Assembly: GCA_025617745.1 (NCBI GenBank)
Contig: CM046870.1
Coordinates: 30,833,927-30,897,926 of the forward strand
Source: Heliocidaris erythrogramma
Taxonomy: Eukaryota > Echinodermata > Echinoidea > Camarodonta > Echinometridae
Length of the DNA: 64,000 bases
Direction: 5' to 3'
The stretch's first letter is position 1. Each line of letters starts with the position of its first letter. This document shows positions 42,201 to 56,400 of this stretch, piece by piece. The notes under the pieces are model-generated. The model saw only the letters and a list, made by a program, of their open reading frames with translations. It was not told where the DNA came from and did not search any database. The translations under genes and the position numbers were made by a program.

Positions 42201-45200
42201 CTAGAACTCAACTCTCTCTTTAAATGATATGATAGTGCCCTTCCAGCTCTCAACACACAATTATTGAGGATGGCTGCGTTCAAACAACCTTCCTATGGTT
42301 TCTTTATGTATTCATTGTTGGTGTAAGTTAGAAGGTTCAACTCTGATAGTAATCTATAATGAAGGCCACAAAAGCCCTATCAATGCCTTTAAGTGTGATT
42401 ATTTGATTTGGGAATGAATTTCTTGTATTGAATTTGAATTCTACTTCTCTTTGGATGTCTTTATCATTAAAGGATTACAGAACGACACAAGCCAAGGATG
42501 GTAGAATTCAAATACTTCTCTTTAACATAATATTCCGTTCTTGTCTAGGGAACACCAAACAATGCTGCGATGATAAACAAGAAATTGGGGTCATGTCAGT
42601 TAACAACCTCTGACTGTATCATGTTTTGATATTTTTTTTTCGTCTATACATATTCCAATATGCAGAGAAATTTATTTTTAAAGTGACAAGTAAAATTAAG
42701 ATTCAAATTTAAAGAATGAATGAATTATTTTCAAAAGGCTATCAAAAATTTGAAATAAGCCAGCAAGGCTTGAAAAAAGTCAAACTTTACAAAAGAAATT
42801 TAAAATGGGGGTGTCCCCCACTCCCCCTCCCCTCTCGCGATGCACCTGCCAGGCTGCATCCAAACTGTACTGGATTATCAATGTATATAACAGTGTCAAT
42901 GCCGGCATCCATTTTTGGAATACAGCAAATCTGTTCCACCAAATTTTTATTGAAGGCCATTTAGGCTGTAAATTAGGGTTCTAGTGAGATCAGGGCCCCA
43001 TTCCATAAAACTTGTTATCAGTAACATGTTACAATAGTTGTTATAAGCTTCTGAAATACTTTCATTTGATTGGCTGAGAGCAAATTTGTCATAGAAATAG
43101 GGCAGTTGTCATTAATAACAAATGTTATGAAATGGGACCCAGGTCCAATAACTCCTTGGTAAGATTATAAACTGCAACTTTATCTCCTGTAATGAATGCC
43201 CGTTCTACTTTTCTGTTCAGATTGCTCCCTTTAAAAGGAAGATATAGCTTCCCCAAACAAGCTGGAGTTGGGCATATAGACAAGGTTACTAGGCAAACTG
43301 ATGTCCTCTACTGTTTCAGTCATTCATTCAAGTACACGTTCGTAATACAAAGCACATTAAATACCACATTAAATACCACAACAATAATAGGCCTACATAT
43401 ATGGTGTGCAAAAAAATAAAACATGGGCTTCATCACATCATTTAGTCATCATATTCTCACCTTGCAGGCTATTCATGAATTACCTAACACGACCCTTGAT
43501 ACGACCCTTGATTAGACATATGCTTAGGGCTCTAGTTTGTCAAATATTACAGGATTATGGATTGAGTTGTGAGGTTACATGTAGGTTTAAAGATAAAGCT
43601 GTGTTCTGGTTATGAGATGACATCGTGAAAGGAACTGTCTCAGAGAAATTTGGAAAGGTTGGTCATGTCTACATAAGAATTTTATAAGATTTTATAAGAG
43701 TTTTATACTGTGGGGTTTTGGAATCATCAAAATGATATGAAATTGACCCAATCTCGCTGAAAATCACATGTACCGCACACAGAAATGGGTACATGGGACT
43801 GCACACACAAGTGACACGAATGTTCGGTACAGGAGTTTGACTTGTCCCTTTAAGGTAACCACATACTGATGTATGTCATCTTGCGCAATAGATATAACAA
43901 AGAAATACAAGCCACAAGATTTGTAATACACACTAATCCCATTATCTCTTTCAATTTCATCTTTGAGTAGTCTTCAGCCACAGACCCGTAAAAAAATTGA
44001 TTAAAACAATATGATTATGATTGCTTCCCCTCCAAGAGGATATCATTATGTCTAAAAATAGGAATGTCAACACATTAATTAAGATCATATTTTTTGTATT
44101 ACGCTCATCAATTTCACAAGCCTGTACTCCGGATGATATTAATCCCAAAGCACAATAGGAAGTGCACAGAACACAAAGGCCTACAATATGTGCTGTTAAT
44201 TATGAGACACATGTAATGAATATACTTTTACTAAATACTAATTTGAAATGAACCGAAGAAATACACTGTGTATACTGTATATGTATATATACATAATTCC
44301 TACTTAAGGCAATTTTTTTTGGCGAAATATTCGACGGAAAGGGGAAGCCGACGTTATGTCAAATTTTTCAATTCGCCTAACGTTTTCGGCACTGCTTTTT
44401 CCCCATTTCCGTAGGGGTAGGAGGCATTCTATCGATATAAACGTAGAGGGCGCCAAATTACTTATATTACTACAAAGTTTTGTTCGGTAGGGTGAACTCA
44501 TTTTCGTATAATATAACCTGGAAAATCTATATATGTATAACTCCTGGGTATCTAACGTCCTAAGTTGGACTCAGGGCGATGTCTGTTTTTCTTGATTATA
44601 TCAATAGTTTGAGGATTTACTAAAAATACCTTATCGCACACAAAAGGAAGTTATTATACAATTCTTTTTGCCATAAATGCAAATTGAACCAAATTAATTC
44701 TAAACATATACTAACATTTTGAATCTATTAATTCTCTGTAACGTCCTTTTTGCGATGATATACGTTTATACAATGAAAAAAAAAAACTCGCCTTTTAGTA
44801 AAATCTAGGTATATATCACTAGATCTTCATTTGGGAGATACTTGTCTCCCTCTTTGTCCATGGTGTCGGAATAAACCGAACTGTCGTGTGTCTCCCTATT
44901 ACCCGATCCAGTGGAATATATATATATATATATAAACTGTGTATCCACTTTGACAATGAATACAGAGGAATATAAATCTTTATATTAATTAATAAAAACA
45001 TCGATAAGACATTTATGAACTTTATTTAAAAAAGAAAATTAAAACATGTTATGAAGTTACAAATGTGGAGAGTAAGCAACATGAATGCTAAGACGACTGT
45101 TTTAAGACAAGATTGAGTTTATTAAGGTAAAAATAATTTGTGAAATTGTGAGCATTCTCATTCTTTATATTCCTAAGTAGGAGAACATCAATAATTCTTA

Positions 45201-47433
45201 AGTACTACCATAGCGAACCTTTCTCAACAACTTCAGGGTATGTGCTTCTTTCAAAATGCAATCCCATCAGCAGTACTCAACCTATCAAATATTCATGATA
45301 GAAACCTGCTCCAAACTGCTTCAGGGGAGCGTTTCATCAAGTGTTTTGTCAGTGATTTTTACAGACAAATGTTATAAGCTACTGAAATCCTTGCATCTGA
45401 TTGGCTGAGAGCAAATTTGTCAGTAAAATTCACTGACAAAACGCTTGATGAAACGCTCCTCAGAGGTATTGAAAAAAGATTACTAAGAAAAAGTATATAA
45501 TGTACATAGACTAGTGTTGATGAAGAATGACAAGTGTCCATGGCACTGGTATGCTAAACCACAGAAATACTTGTGGTAGAAATGGGAAGTGTTCGGAATA
45601 GTTATGTGGTCACATTTATACACGGATAAAGGATTCTAATGAGGAAGAAAAGCTATCTACCACAAAAGGGAGATCAAGGAAGGATATGAATTGGTGAGCT
45701 CCGTGTAGCAGCTTGTACAAGGAACATGAATTTATCCAGGATATTCAACTCTAGAATGTTCATTTATTTATCTTTTTCTTCCACTACATGTATATGTATG
45801 GTTTCATGCATGCACACAAGTACAAATGAACATTTTGAATGAAAGCAACAACTTTCAAAACTTCTGCAAATCTTATCATAACTTATAGGTGCCACAAATT
45901 CAAATAGTCCCATATCTGCACATCTGTGTTTGCAACTTTTGTGTTTGAATGATAATAATGAGAGAGTGAAAAAAACCAAACAATCATATTACTTTCTTAC
46001 TCTTTACCAGATTTTCCTTAAGATTTCATTGATCATTTTTTTCACATTTTTCTGCTGTTATTAAAAAAAAACTTGATATAAGGGTGGACTTCCCCCTTTA
46101 AGATGTTCTAAAACAAATTTCAGAAGATCCCTGTGATCAAGAACATGCTCAATCTGGGAATCTCCCTAAATGTTAAAAAAGACCAAAGCACACTTTCATA
46201 CCATGTGTTTTAAGCGCCTTGTTCATACTGACTCTGAGCACAATACATTTTAAAGATGGGTCAGCATATATGAACGGGGCATCTACTATGACAGATGGAA
46301 ATAATCCCCCCATGCAAAGAAAGAAAAGCCTCTGGGCTCTTCAGAGAGAGTGGATGCATGGCATCATTAGTGATCATATCGCGGTCGTCATGGGAACCCC
46401 TCGCATCCATCCTGAAATGTCAAACTCATCTCCTAAACAGAGGAGTCAAGTTTATGAGACATTTCACAGGTCAATAATTTGAGAATGCATCTACTATCTC
46501 TGGATGAAGATAAATATCAATTTGTGTTGCTATATCGGGGTAAGCCTTGGGCAAGCATGTAGGAAAAACCTCAAGCACCCCTCTCTGCATTGTGTATGAA
46601 ATCTACACTACTGGTAAGTGTATTTGTGAACTTCATTTGAACTTCCTTCAAATAGCCTGTATCACAGACTCTATTTTCGGAAGACATGACTTACTCTGAG
46701 GACTCACTTCACCATACAACATACTCTATGGAGTATGTAGTCTATATGGTCCAGACCTTTCCCTAACTACAACTGTCCTCTTCTCCATTGAGAATGAAAG
46801 AAACGAGATAGCGCAATAGCTGGATATAAATAGCAACTCCATGATAAAGTAGCTAGGATATAGGCAATGAACAATCTGCTATCTACTGCATTACACCAAA
46901 TTGTTTCCTATCACATGAAGATATATCCTGCCATATCCGCTACTGTGTCCTCAAAGAAGGAAATAGAATTTAAAGGTGCCTTTTATTACATTTTCATTCC
47001 AATGGACATGCTGTATTCCTTCTTTTATACATTACTTATTTCAGGATCTTCTTTTCCATTGCTTCCTCTTTCTTGACTTTGCGTCTCTCTCACTTTAACT
47101 TTCCGTACTCCACTTCCGACATGCGTTCCCATCATTCTATATTACACTGAGCTATCAACTATCTAGTCCTTATACATTTCTATTTCCCATCTTTTTTCAG
47201 TTCATACTGATTTCAATCCATAGACCTCATCTTAGCTGCTACTTCTAGATTCTTATACTTCTCTTTCCTACCATTAGAAAAAAAATTATCTTCCCACCTC
47301 CCAGCTTTCCATCAATGTTCCTCTTTCCCTGTCAATCTCTCACTCCTATTTCTCCAATTTACAGTCCTCCTCCAATTTCTCTCTTCAGTTCCCTGTCTCT
47401 CTACCTCCATTCTATCTCTCCCTCTGTCTCTCC

Positions 47434-47469
<36 letters not shown>

Positions 47470-50400
47470 CCATCACCCTCTAACTCACAGTCCACCTTTC
47501 ATATATCTCCCAATTCCTTGAGGGACGCTGAAAAATTCATTAGAAGAGTGTGAGTATTTGCCGTAAGAGCTCCCACGTTCCCACTTTTAAGTTTGTCACG
47601 ACGTCGTGCGTCGCATACCAGGGTAACCAGCCCACCTATACGACTTCGTCCGCAGGCACCCAAACCCCACTGCAACTCGAGGGCAATTCAATATTAAGCT
47701 CTGCGGACAATTGAAAACAGAAGTGTATGTTAGCTTTGTAATGGAACAATTTACACTGAACTCGGCGTCGAGTTAAAGACAAAAGGGCATAGAAGAGTCA
47801 CAAGCTCTTTTCAAAGAAAGGATGGGCCTCTGTGATCAAGGGAATCAACGAGACACGTTGCACTTTATGATTCTCCGAAGAACATACCTGATGGCATCTT
47901 TCTTAAGAATATTATTTTCGTCTGCAAAAAGTGAAGGAAATAAATGTCGTCCTCCTACTTGGCTCTTCATGAAGTGAAGATGCAATTAAGACATTACATC
48001 ACTGTTCACTGACTAATTTAGATGTACATGTATAACATGGCTTATGGGAAGAATTTTTCTTTTCTCCTCCAAAAGCAACAAAAATTATCATCCCCTCTCG
48101 TAACTGCAGAATGTAATGTATGTTTTGAATAGAATTTTGCTAATAACAATTGGTGATATAGTCACTTGCACAAAATGCACTTCCAAACAGAATCTGCCAT
48201 TGTGTAGTTTAAGATGTCCTATTAAAAAAAGAAAAACAAATCATAAAGTAAGAACAACATTTCTTAATAATCTCCATGAAATTGTCACTAGCACAAAATG
48301 CACTTCCAAACAGAATCTGCCATTGTGTAGTTTAAGATGTCCTATTAAAAAACAAAGAAAAACAAATCATAAAAGTAAGAACAACAACATTTTTTAATAA
48401 TCTCCATGAAATAGACATCCTAAAATAAAAATGGGTAATAACCATCATGTACATGTAACTAACGTGGAGGTTTACGGTTCACCATGTGGTTAGTCCTGAA
48501 TAGGACTATTGAGTAAGAAGAAGAAAGTGGAGAAAAGTTGAGAGGAGAAGAAAAGGAAAGGCGAGATAGAAATTCAGAGAGTGTAGAAGTAATCTATCTT
48601 GAAAGTGTGAAGTCCTGAAAAGGACTGTAAACCAGACTTTTACAAGATTCTTTGTGAGATAAGGCCCACATAGTAAAAATTAATGTCAACATGATTAGTC
48701 CACACAGATGAGCACAGTACTGCCCTACTCTGCACTCCTTTTTTTTCAGTTGACCACAACCCATTATAACATTTATAGAGGAGAATTTCTTTAAATAATT
48801 CTGATTCACTACTGAGGAATAAAGCAGACTTGGGCAGAAGGAAAGACACTCCTTTTGAATACAAGCTGTGTCTTCCTAAGCACTTTACAGAGTGTTCATA
48901 TAAGGGATCATCGTGAGACAATTAGAGATATAATTGATCTAGGATGAATCACAAGTGATGCCGTATCAGAAACATGATCATATATCAAGTTCAAGTAGAC
49001 AATTTTTTTTCCCGTGACCTTTATTTTGACAAATTAAGCCTCGTTCATACATGTGGCACTAAACTGACTTTAAAAAAGGCAACGGTTGCCAAATGGAATA
49101 ACATAAGGATATAGTGCGTTTGACATACATGTGTAGGGCCTTTGTTGCGTTTAGCTACTTTTTTCACCCCACTTGCTATTCATTTACATGGTTTTTATTT
49201 TGCAAAAGCATTTTAATTTATGCGGTTTACCACATCATGTGTGAGCGAAGCTTTACAAAACTCAATTTGTTCTCATAGTGCATTTCCTTCTTTTGTTCTA
49301 CCCTATTGCCTATTCATAACTCTTGTTTATAACTCATTATATGTCAATCTATCATAAATGCACAAATTTCCAAGGGAAATACTCTTTTTTCTTTAAATAC
49401 TCTAATTTCCAAGTTATCGCTAAATAATTTGGTGTGTAAAGTAAAGAGTTCTTACGAAGCAACTTGTACAATTTCCTTTTTCATTCTTTTTATGGCTCAC
49501 CCTGTACAAGCTCTGGGTTACCACAGCATATTGGATTGAACCCCCACAGTTCAGCAGCGAATATACGCCTGCCCGCAGTTAACACTTGTACGTAAATTGT
49601 ACCATTTTCTTTTCAGTTCTTTTATGGCTTACCCTGTACAAGCTCTGTGTTATAAAAGCCTGTGGGAATGAACCCTTGTAGCAAAGCAGTGATCGGAGTT
49701 CACAAAAATTGTACTATTTTCTCCTTCTTTCTTTTCATGGCTTACCCTGTACAAGCTCTGCATTACCCCAGCCTGTGAGAATGAACCCCAGTGGCATAGC
49801 ACTGAATATATATTAAATTTGTCTGGATGTCAAACAGATAAACTGTACTATTTTCTTTCTTGTTCTTTTTATGTACAAGCCTACTGGATCGAACCTTTGT
49901 GGTATTGCAGTGAATAGTTCTGTCAGGACATCAAAAAACTACATGTTGTAAAAATCATATATTTCGTTCCTTTTATTGATTACCCTGTACAAGCTCTGCA
50001 TTTCCAAAGCCTGTGGGATGGAACCACTGAATATTAAATTACATCTACAGTGTATTTGGAGATCATATAAAGTATATTGCACTATTTTCTTTTTCGTTCT
50101 TTTTACGGATTACCCTGTACAAGCTCTGCGTTACCAAAGCCTGTGGGATTGAACCCCAGTGGTATAGCACTGAATATATGAATATATTCCTCACAAAAAA
50201 GATGACCCAATTACAAGCTCCTTGAATTCTAAAGAGGCATAGCAAGATATTGATTCCCTTGTATCAAATGTGGAAATATGACAAGGGGCATGCATACAAT
50301 CGTGAGTTAATTCTATACTCGTCGGTGCGAGAGTGAGAAACGGAAAGACTTTCAGAGACGTCCACGCTTCCTGCCATGACCTCCTTACATAAACTCCTTA

Positions 50401-53400
50401 CTCCGCAAGTAGACCTACGTACTTGTAAACTTAGCAGTTCCTTCAGCTTCATCTATCAAACGTACATGAAGTATCATTCTTCAGTTCTATATATTGTCTG
50501 CTGAGTGGGAGCCAGGATGGCATAAAAGTGTACCAACCACCCAAACGTACAGCTAAAATGTATAAAATCAAGCTAAAAAAACCTAACCTGGCACTCTATG
50601 GGTTAAATGTTAAGAAGAAAATAAATGCCAAGATAAAACCCAAATGCATGGAACCCAAGTCTGGCTTGGTTTCCAAGTGTGCCCTATATATTCTAAGCGA
50701 GTGCGTACGGGTGTCAACTAGTCCACTCAAAAGTTGGGGCTCCTAACGTATTGAGCAATATATTTTTTGGTGACATGGGACCCTTCAACTCATATGAGTT
50801 TGTAAAGAATAGGTTTTCAAATAACTAAAACAAACAAGTTAATCGTTGAGTATTTCTGAAAGGAAAGATGGTTTTCTTTGAAAGAAAGGATAGATGCTCA
50901 ACATTTTAGACATTTTTTTTTTTATCTTGAAACGTTTTATTGGTCAGAAAACACACCATACTATACAAAATATTTATTACATCTATTCTGCAGAAAATAA
51001 ACAATCATACATTTTGGACATTATGCTCTGTCCTATCGAGTGACATTTCCCTGCATGCTCTGTCCGTTGTCTATCAAGCATAACTAGTGGACATGTAGAA
51101 GACAAATTAGACACATCTTCCCATAGTCTGCGATAGCTTAGCTGACCGATCAGTGCTTGATTGAACTGGTCAGTCAGGCACTGGGGCGGCGCACACACTC
51201 AGTGGTCAACTGTCTGGGATAAGAATCCTATCCTAACAGGATCATCTTAGCAGGATCATGGTGGATGTTTGAGATAAAGAACATCATATGCCATGATAGA
51301 GCCACACCATCATGGGGGCACCAGACCAATTACAGCAACTAATTACCCAAGGAAATGCCTGACTGATCTCTGCGCCACATTCCTGAATTAATGTCCGTAC
51401 CAAAGGCGCATATTAAAGGCAGAGTATTACATTTGCTACAGTTATATTCATTGAGCAACTATAAAAATTCCTACAGAATTGTATTTTTGTAAACTCTCCT
51501 AAACAGAGTTGCCTACTGATTATATGGAGGAAATGTGCAAAAAAAAAAAAAAAGGAAAATTGCAATTTAATGAAACACCTTTAAATTCAGGTTATTTATA
51601 GTAAGTTTCTATGGGGGAAATCACTGGAAATCACACTATCTGCTGATTCTTCCAGATGGCAACATCCAAAATGCCATTTGGTTTACAACTGACAAGTCTT
51701 ACATAATGTGCATACCATCCGATGACTTCAAAAAGGTCTGCCCCTGAGAGCAACGTTCTACTCCCAAACTACACTGAACACTCTCCGATAACTAGAAGGC
51801 CACGCTCAAATAGGCTTTTTTCGCTTTCAAAATTTTGCTTACCGATAGTCCCGTACTATCAGTGGGGCTAAACGATGATTTAGCCCCACCGATAGTACGG
51901 GACTAAGCTTAGCCCACTTTCTGTTCACATTGCATTTTACCAAAGTGGGCTAACTCCACAATAGTACAGAATTATTTTAGCCCTGGAAAAAAGCAGGGTT
52001 AGCCCCACAGAAGGTGTGATAGATGTAGAAAGGTGGGGCTAAGTGCTCTGCAAATTATGAGAAAAGCAAAGAATAGTCCGGGGTTAAGTAGAGTACAGGG
52101 TAAAAAAAAAAAAGCCTATAAATAATCTTGAATGGAAGATGGTACTTGCACTGATGGGGAATAGACCACTTCTGTAATGTATACAAATTTATGCAAACAA
52201 ATTATGCAAATACAGTATATTCTCTGAGCACCTATTGACGAGCTATTCCATGAACCTGCTTTTTATAAATGAACCTCAATGCTTGGAATCCAGTTTGCAT
52301 ACATTATTTGTTGCTATGTCCAGCAAGCTTTCAGAATGTCAAGAACAACCTTTGTTTGAAAGGTATGCATAAAATTTGCATACATTACCGAAGCGGTCTA
52401 TTTTACAGGGTCAGTGTATTAAACTGAACTGTGTTGCATGACACAAGGAAACTCCTGAAAGACAATGCCTTTAAGTGTGGTATCACATTGGACATCAGAT
52501 GATCTGCAGACAGATTAAGAACTGCCACGCTAATGAGAGCTGCTTTATCTTGTCTTACAGATCCTCCTGGCATCAGATGCCACAGGCACTTTTACCCAAA
52601 CATCTACTAATTAAAATGCTCATCCATACTGCTCCACATGTTTATTCCTCTTACATTTTAAAGGGTACATATCAATCATCTAAAACTATTTTCTGTATGT
52701 TAGGGGTTCTTTCCCCCTAGTGTGCTACATAGTCAAAATATGAGCTTCTAATTTTACGTCCATAAAGAACCTTTGCAAATTTAAATTACGTTCTCAATAG
52801 ACATAAGAAGGTCTTGTGAGAAGACTAGTTTACGCATCCATACGCATAAATATTCAAAATCGAATGACAATTAAGTGCCCCTATATGTTTTCATGGCAAA
52901 GACATGATGAATTAGAATACATTGCACTTTTTAAATGGTTGAAAAAGTAGTTGAACTGTTGAAAGTTGAAATGATACATCAGAACTTAATAATGTATGTT
53001 CCATTGATTACCCAATCAATCCAATATACTGATAATACTAACAACATGACTGGATTGTGAACTCGATTATTTCCTCTCTCATTTCTAAAATTTCTGTCAG
53101 GGTTGTATCATAGCTCCTCAGATTAAGGCTTACATCAGGCCGTAACAGATATGAGTATATAATCGTTTTCTAGACAAATACTAGCATTCTCCTAGGGAAG
53201 TGTTATCCCCACTCTTTAGGTGGCCTACCTATGGGAGGGGTAAGGGGGGAGGGGTAAGGGGGGGGGTAAGGGGGGAGGGGTAAGGGGGGAGGGGTAAGGG
53301 GGGGGGGGAGGGGTAAGGGGGGGGCGGCATCATCACCCTCAAATTAAGGCTTAATACATCAGGCAAAGACATGAATAGATAATTGCTTTTGAGAAAAATA

Positions 53401-56400
53401 CTAGCATGTACTCCTAGGGCTCATGAATCAGCTTAGAAAAAATTATCCCTTCTCATATAAATATCAGGTGGTGTAGCTTTAGGGGGTGGGGGCACAGGGC
53501 ACATACTTCAAAAAATAATATGGCAAACAAAAAAAAGAGAGAGAGGAAGAGATATCAAAAAGGGAGAAGGGGAAGTAGAAAACATGAAAAAAGAGGCAAC
53601 GACCCCTCAACCCCCCCCCCCCAATCAATGACCTTGTTATCCACTCAGTATGACTGGTGCCCCCCCCCCATTCCATGATACTGGCGTCCCCTCAATATCT
53701 GGACCCACACTACACTACTGCAAATATCACTGGATCAAGTAAAGTGACTGCTATAAATTACATGTGCATGTAGTCAAGAGCAGCAATGGCCGTGAAATAA
53801 CGAGTATCTCCCCAAAATATTATCTCTATATGGTGATGGCCAACCTCAATTACCGCAATGTCCAAGCTGACTGATATTCTATAAATATGCAGAGTGAAAT
53901 AGGGCGAGACATTTCGTAATTTAAGGCTTACCCAATTTGAAGTCATTCCCTAATTTACTTCCATCAAGCGTTAAAAATTATTTAGCAAGTTCATAAGCTG
54001 GTAATCCTAAAATTACAAAAAGGATTACAGTATTTCTCGCCCCTACTCTGAAAGCGTTCTGATTTTTAAAAAAAACTTTATAAACATGTGCATAGCAGGT
54101 GATTACCGGTATGTATTGAAACATTTGCCTCACATGACAGCATATATACATGTATGCACGCAACCTCTTTTTTACAATTACTCTATGACTGACACTTACG
54201 TGCCTGCCTGCCTGCCTGGTGCCCCATCTTCTTCCCAACAGTAAAATGAGTGTAGCATATAACCCGAAACCCAAAAAGTCTAGAAGGTCAGCCGTAAATA
54301 AGGTTTATATCCTTCCTGGCTGCTACCTACATGTACCATAGCAAATGTACATTATGTTGTTTATATTTGTTGTAACATTTTTTAAAATATATATTGTGTT
54401 GAAACTGTTTTTATTGCTTTGGTGAAATAAATAAATAAATAAACAATCTGAAGTGTCAGCATAGAATACAGTATACAATCAACAACTATCAAATTTATTG
54501 GTTAAGGGATTTTCTTGCATCAAAACACAAGCAGGTTATATGTCTGCACAGGAAATGAGTGTACTTGGGAGTAAGACGTCACTTTCTTTCGGACCCCAAG
54601 TCCTCACTCACTTCCCCCTCACGCCCCCCTCACTCCCCCATCCATTGTCATCATATCATCTGTTGAAATCCAGAAGGCTGTCATTGTTAATTCATATACT
54701 TTTAAAACAAAGTTAAAGCCCTTCTGGCTCTCAGGTCTCAACAGACGATATGTTCCCTTATATGTATATATGTCTGTATATTTATATGCTTTTGCTCATT
54801 GTTGTATTTATATTGTCACTTTAATTTAATCGATTTATGAGTTATGGAATTAAAGATGAAATTTAATATTTGCTATTGTTACATCAATACATCAAGCTAT
54901 ACTTTGATTTTCGATTATATGTTGGGAGCCAACGCACTTAAGACTACATTTTTGTCTTCCTGTTGCCTCCCTCCACAATGATAGAGTGTCTATTCCCCTC
55001 TTTCATTCTGTTTTAATATGCTTTACTATCATTAATTTCATTGTAATTGTTGATGACTTATGTTTGTACTTTTGTAATGTACTATTTTTAATGTACTTGC
55101 CTAATAGGCTTATGCTCACATGTACATGTATTTTTTTTTATTGTTGTGGAGAATAAAATGATTACTTACTTAATATAGGGTAACCTAAGGCCATTGCTCG
55201 CAGGGGGATGACTGATATTTTATTCACCTTATTATTATGGTCTACAAATGCATACATTATGTGAAGACCAAGGAATCTACACTCGATCCTCACCTGCATG
55301 AGTGCCTTCATGTAGCAATCATCTGCTAAGTGCTAGAAGGCTGTTAAACGCAGGCTGAACGCCCTTCTAACTCTCAACAGAATAAAGATTTATCAGCATT
55401 TCTTTTTAAGTTAGCACGGTCGTCATGCCTTTTTCGAAAGTATTTCCCATATTTTCTGACTTTTAATTCCATCGTATCACCATGGATGTTTACAGTATGT
55501 CTGAGATGAAATAGCTCCATCCTGACTTACGAGTGAGGATAAAGCTATATCCGTACTCGACCCGTACTCGACCCGTACTCGACCCATCCCTTGTGGAGTG
55601 TGAATGGAGTGACTGAGGAAAAAATTTCATGTAGACTTTTGGATGCGGAGATACATGTACATGTAGTCTGGACTCAAATTCTATACAGGTAGGCGGCAAT
55701 GGTTATGAAAGCAGGTAATAAAAGCCTCTGAATTTGCACAATCAGTACCCTCGGGCAAAAGAACATTAATAACTAATTCTGAACGATATCACATTTTGCT
55801 ATTAATTGACAATCAAAATTCATTTCCAGGTGCTTCAATTTTGCAGCGCTGTTTAATTTGCTCCTTGTAATTGCAGATGCAAACACTCGGTTTATGAAAT
55901 TGGGAGATCAATTATATATAAATTTGTAATAAAATGCCCTCCTCAGATTGATTATTCAAACCGTACGATTAATTGAAATCTAAATTATTTAGAGTCCTAA
56001 ATATTTTTTGAAAATAAAAAGCAATTAAGTTTTTTATAGTCTGGACATCGTTTTAAACAAAAACTCAATAAAACTGTACGAATAATTGAAATCTAAATTA
56101 TATACAATCCTAAATGTTTTTCGAAAATAAAATGTTATGTGCAGCACTTAGAAATCATTGTAATTTTATACATACATAATTCTCGCTACCCCAAATACGC
56201 AATTTCGCCAACAGATGGCGTTTGTCATGCAACCAGTGACGTCACCCACTCACTATTTCTTTTGTATTTTATTATGTGAAATATAGAATATTTTAATTTC
56301 TGCAGATTTCACAATTAGGAAGCTCTCATTGAATTGTGTATAGGTTGCAACAATGGCACTTACACATGTTCAGCGAGGAATCAAACCTTGTTTTACATTA

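Noticed and set aside
46219..46482. 87-codon open frame on the plus strand
   Set aside because: No recognisable domain, no splice or promoter context, typical length for chance in 64 kb.
47888..47926. Exon-like segment with TTTGCAG acceptor and GTATGT donor in intron 2
   Set aside because: In the phase set by exon 2 it gives a stop within four codons, and exons 2 and 3 join perfectly without it. Probably a chance pair of splice-like sites.
19658..48413. CRISPR-like arrays
   Set aside because: Repeats with regular spacing are tandem duplications without unique spacers, and the DNA is eukaryotic.
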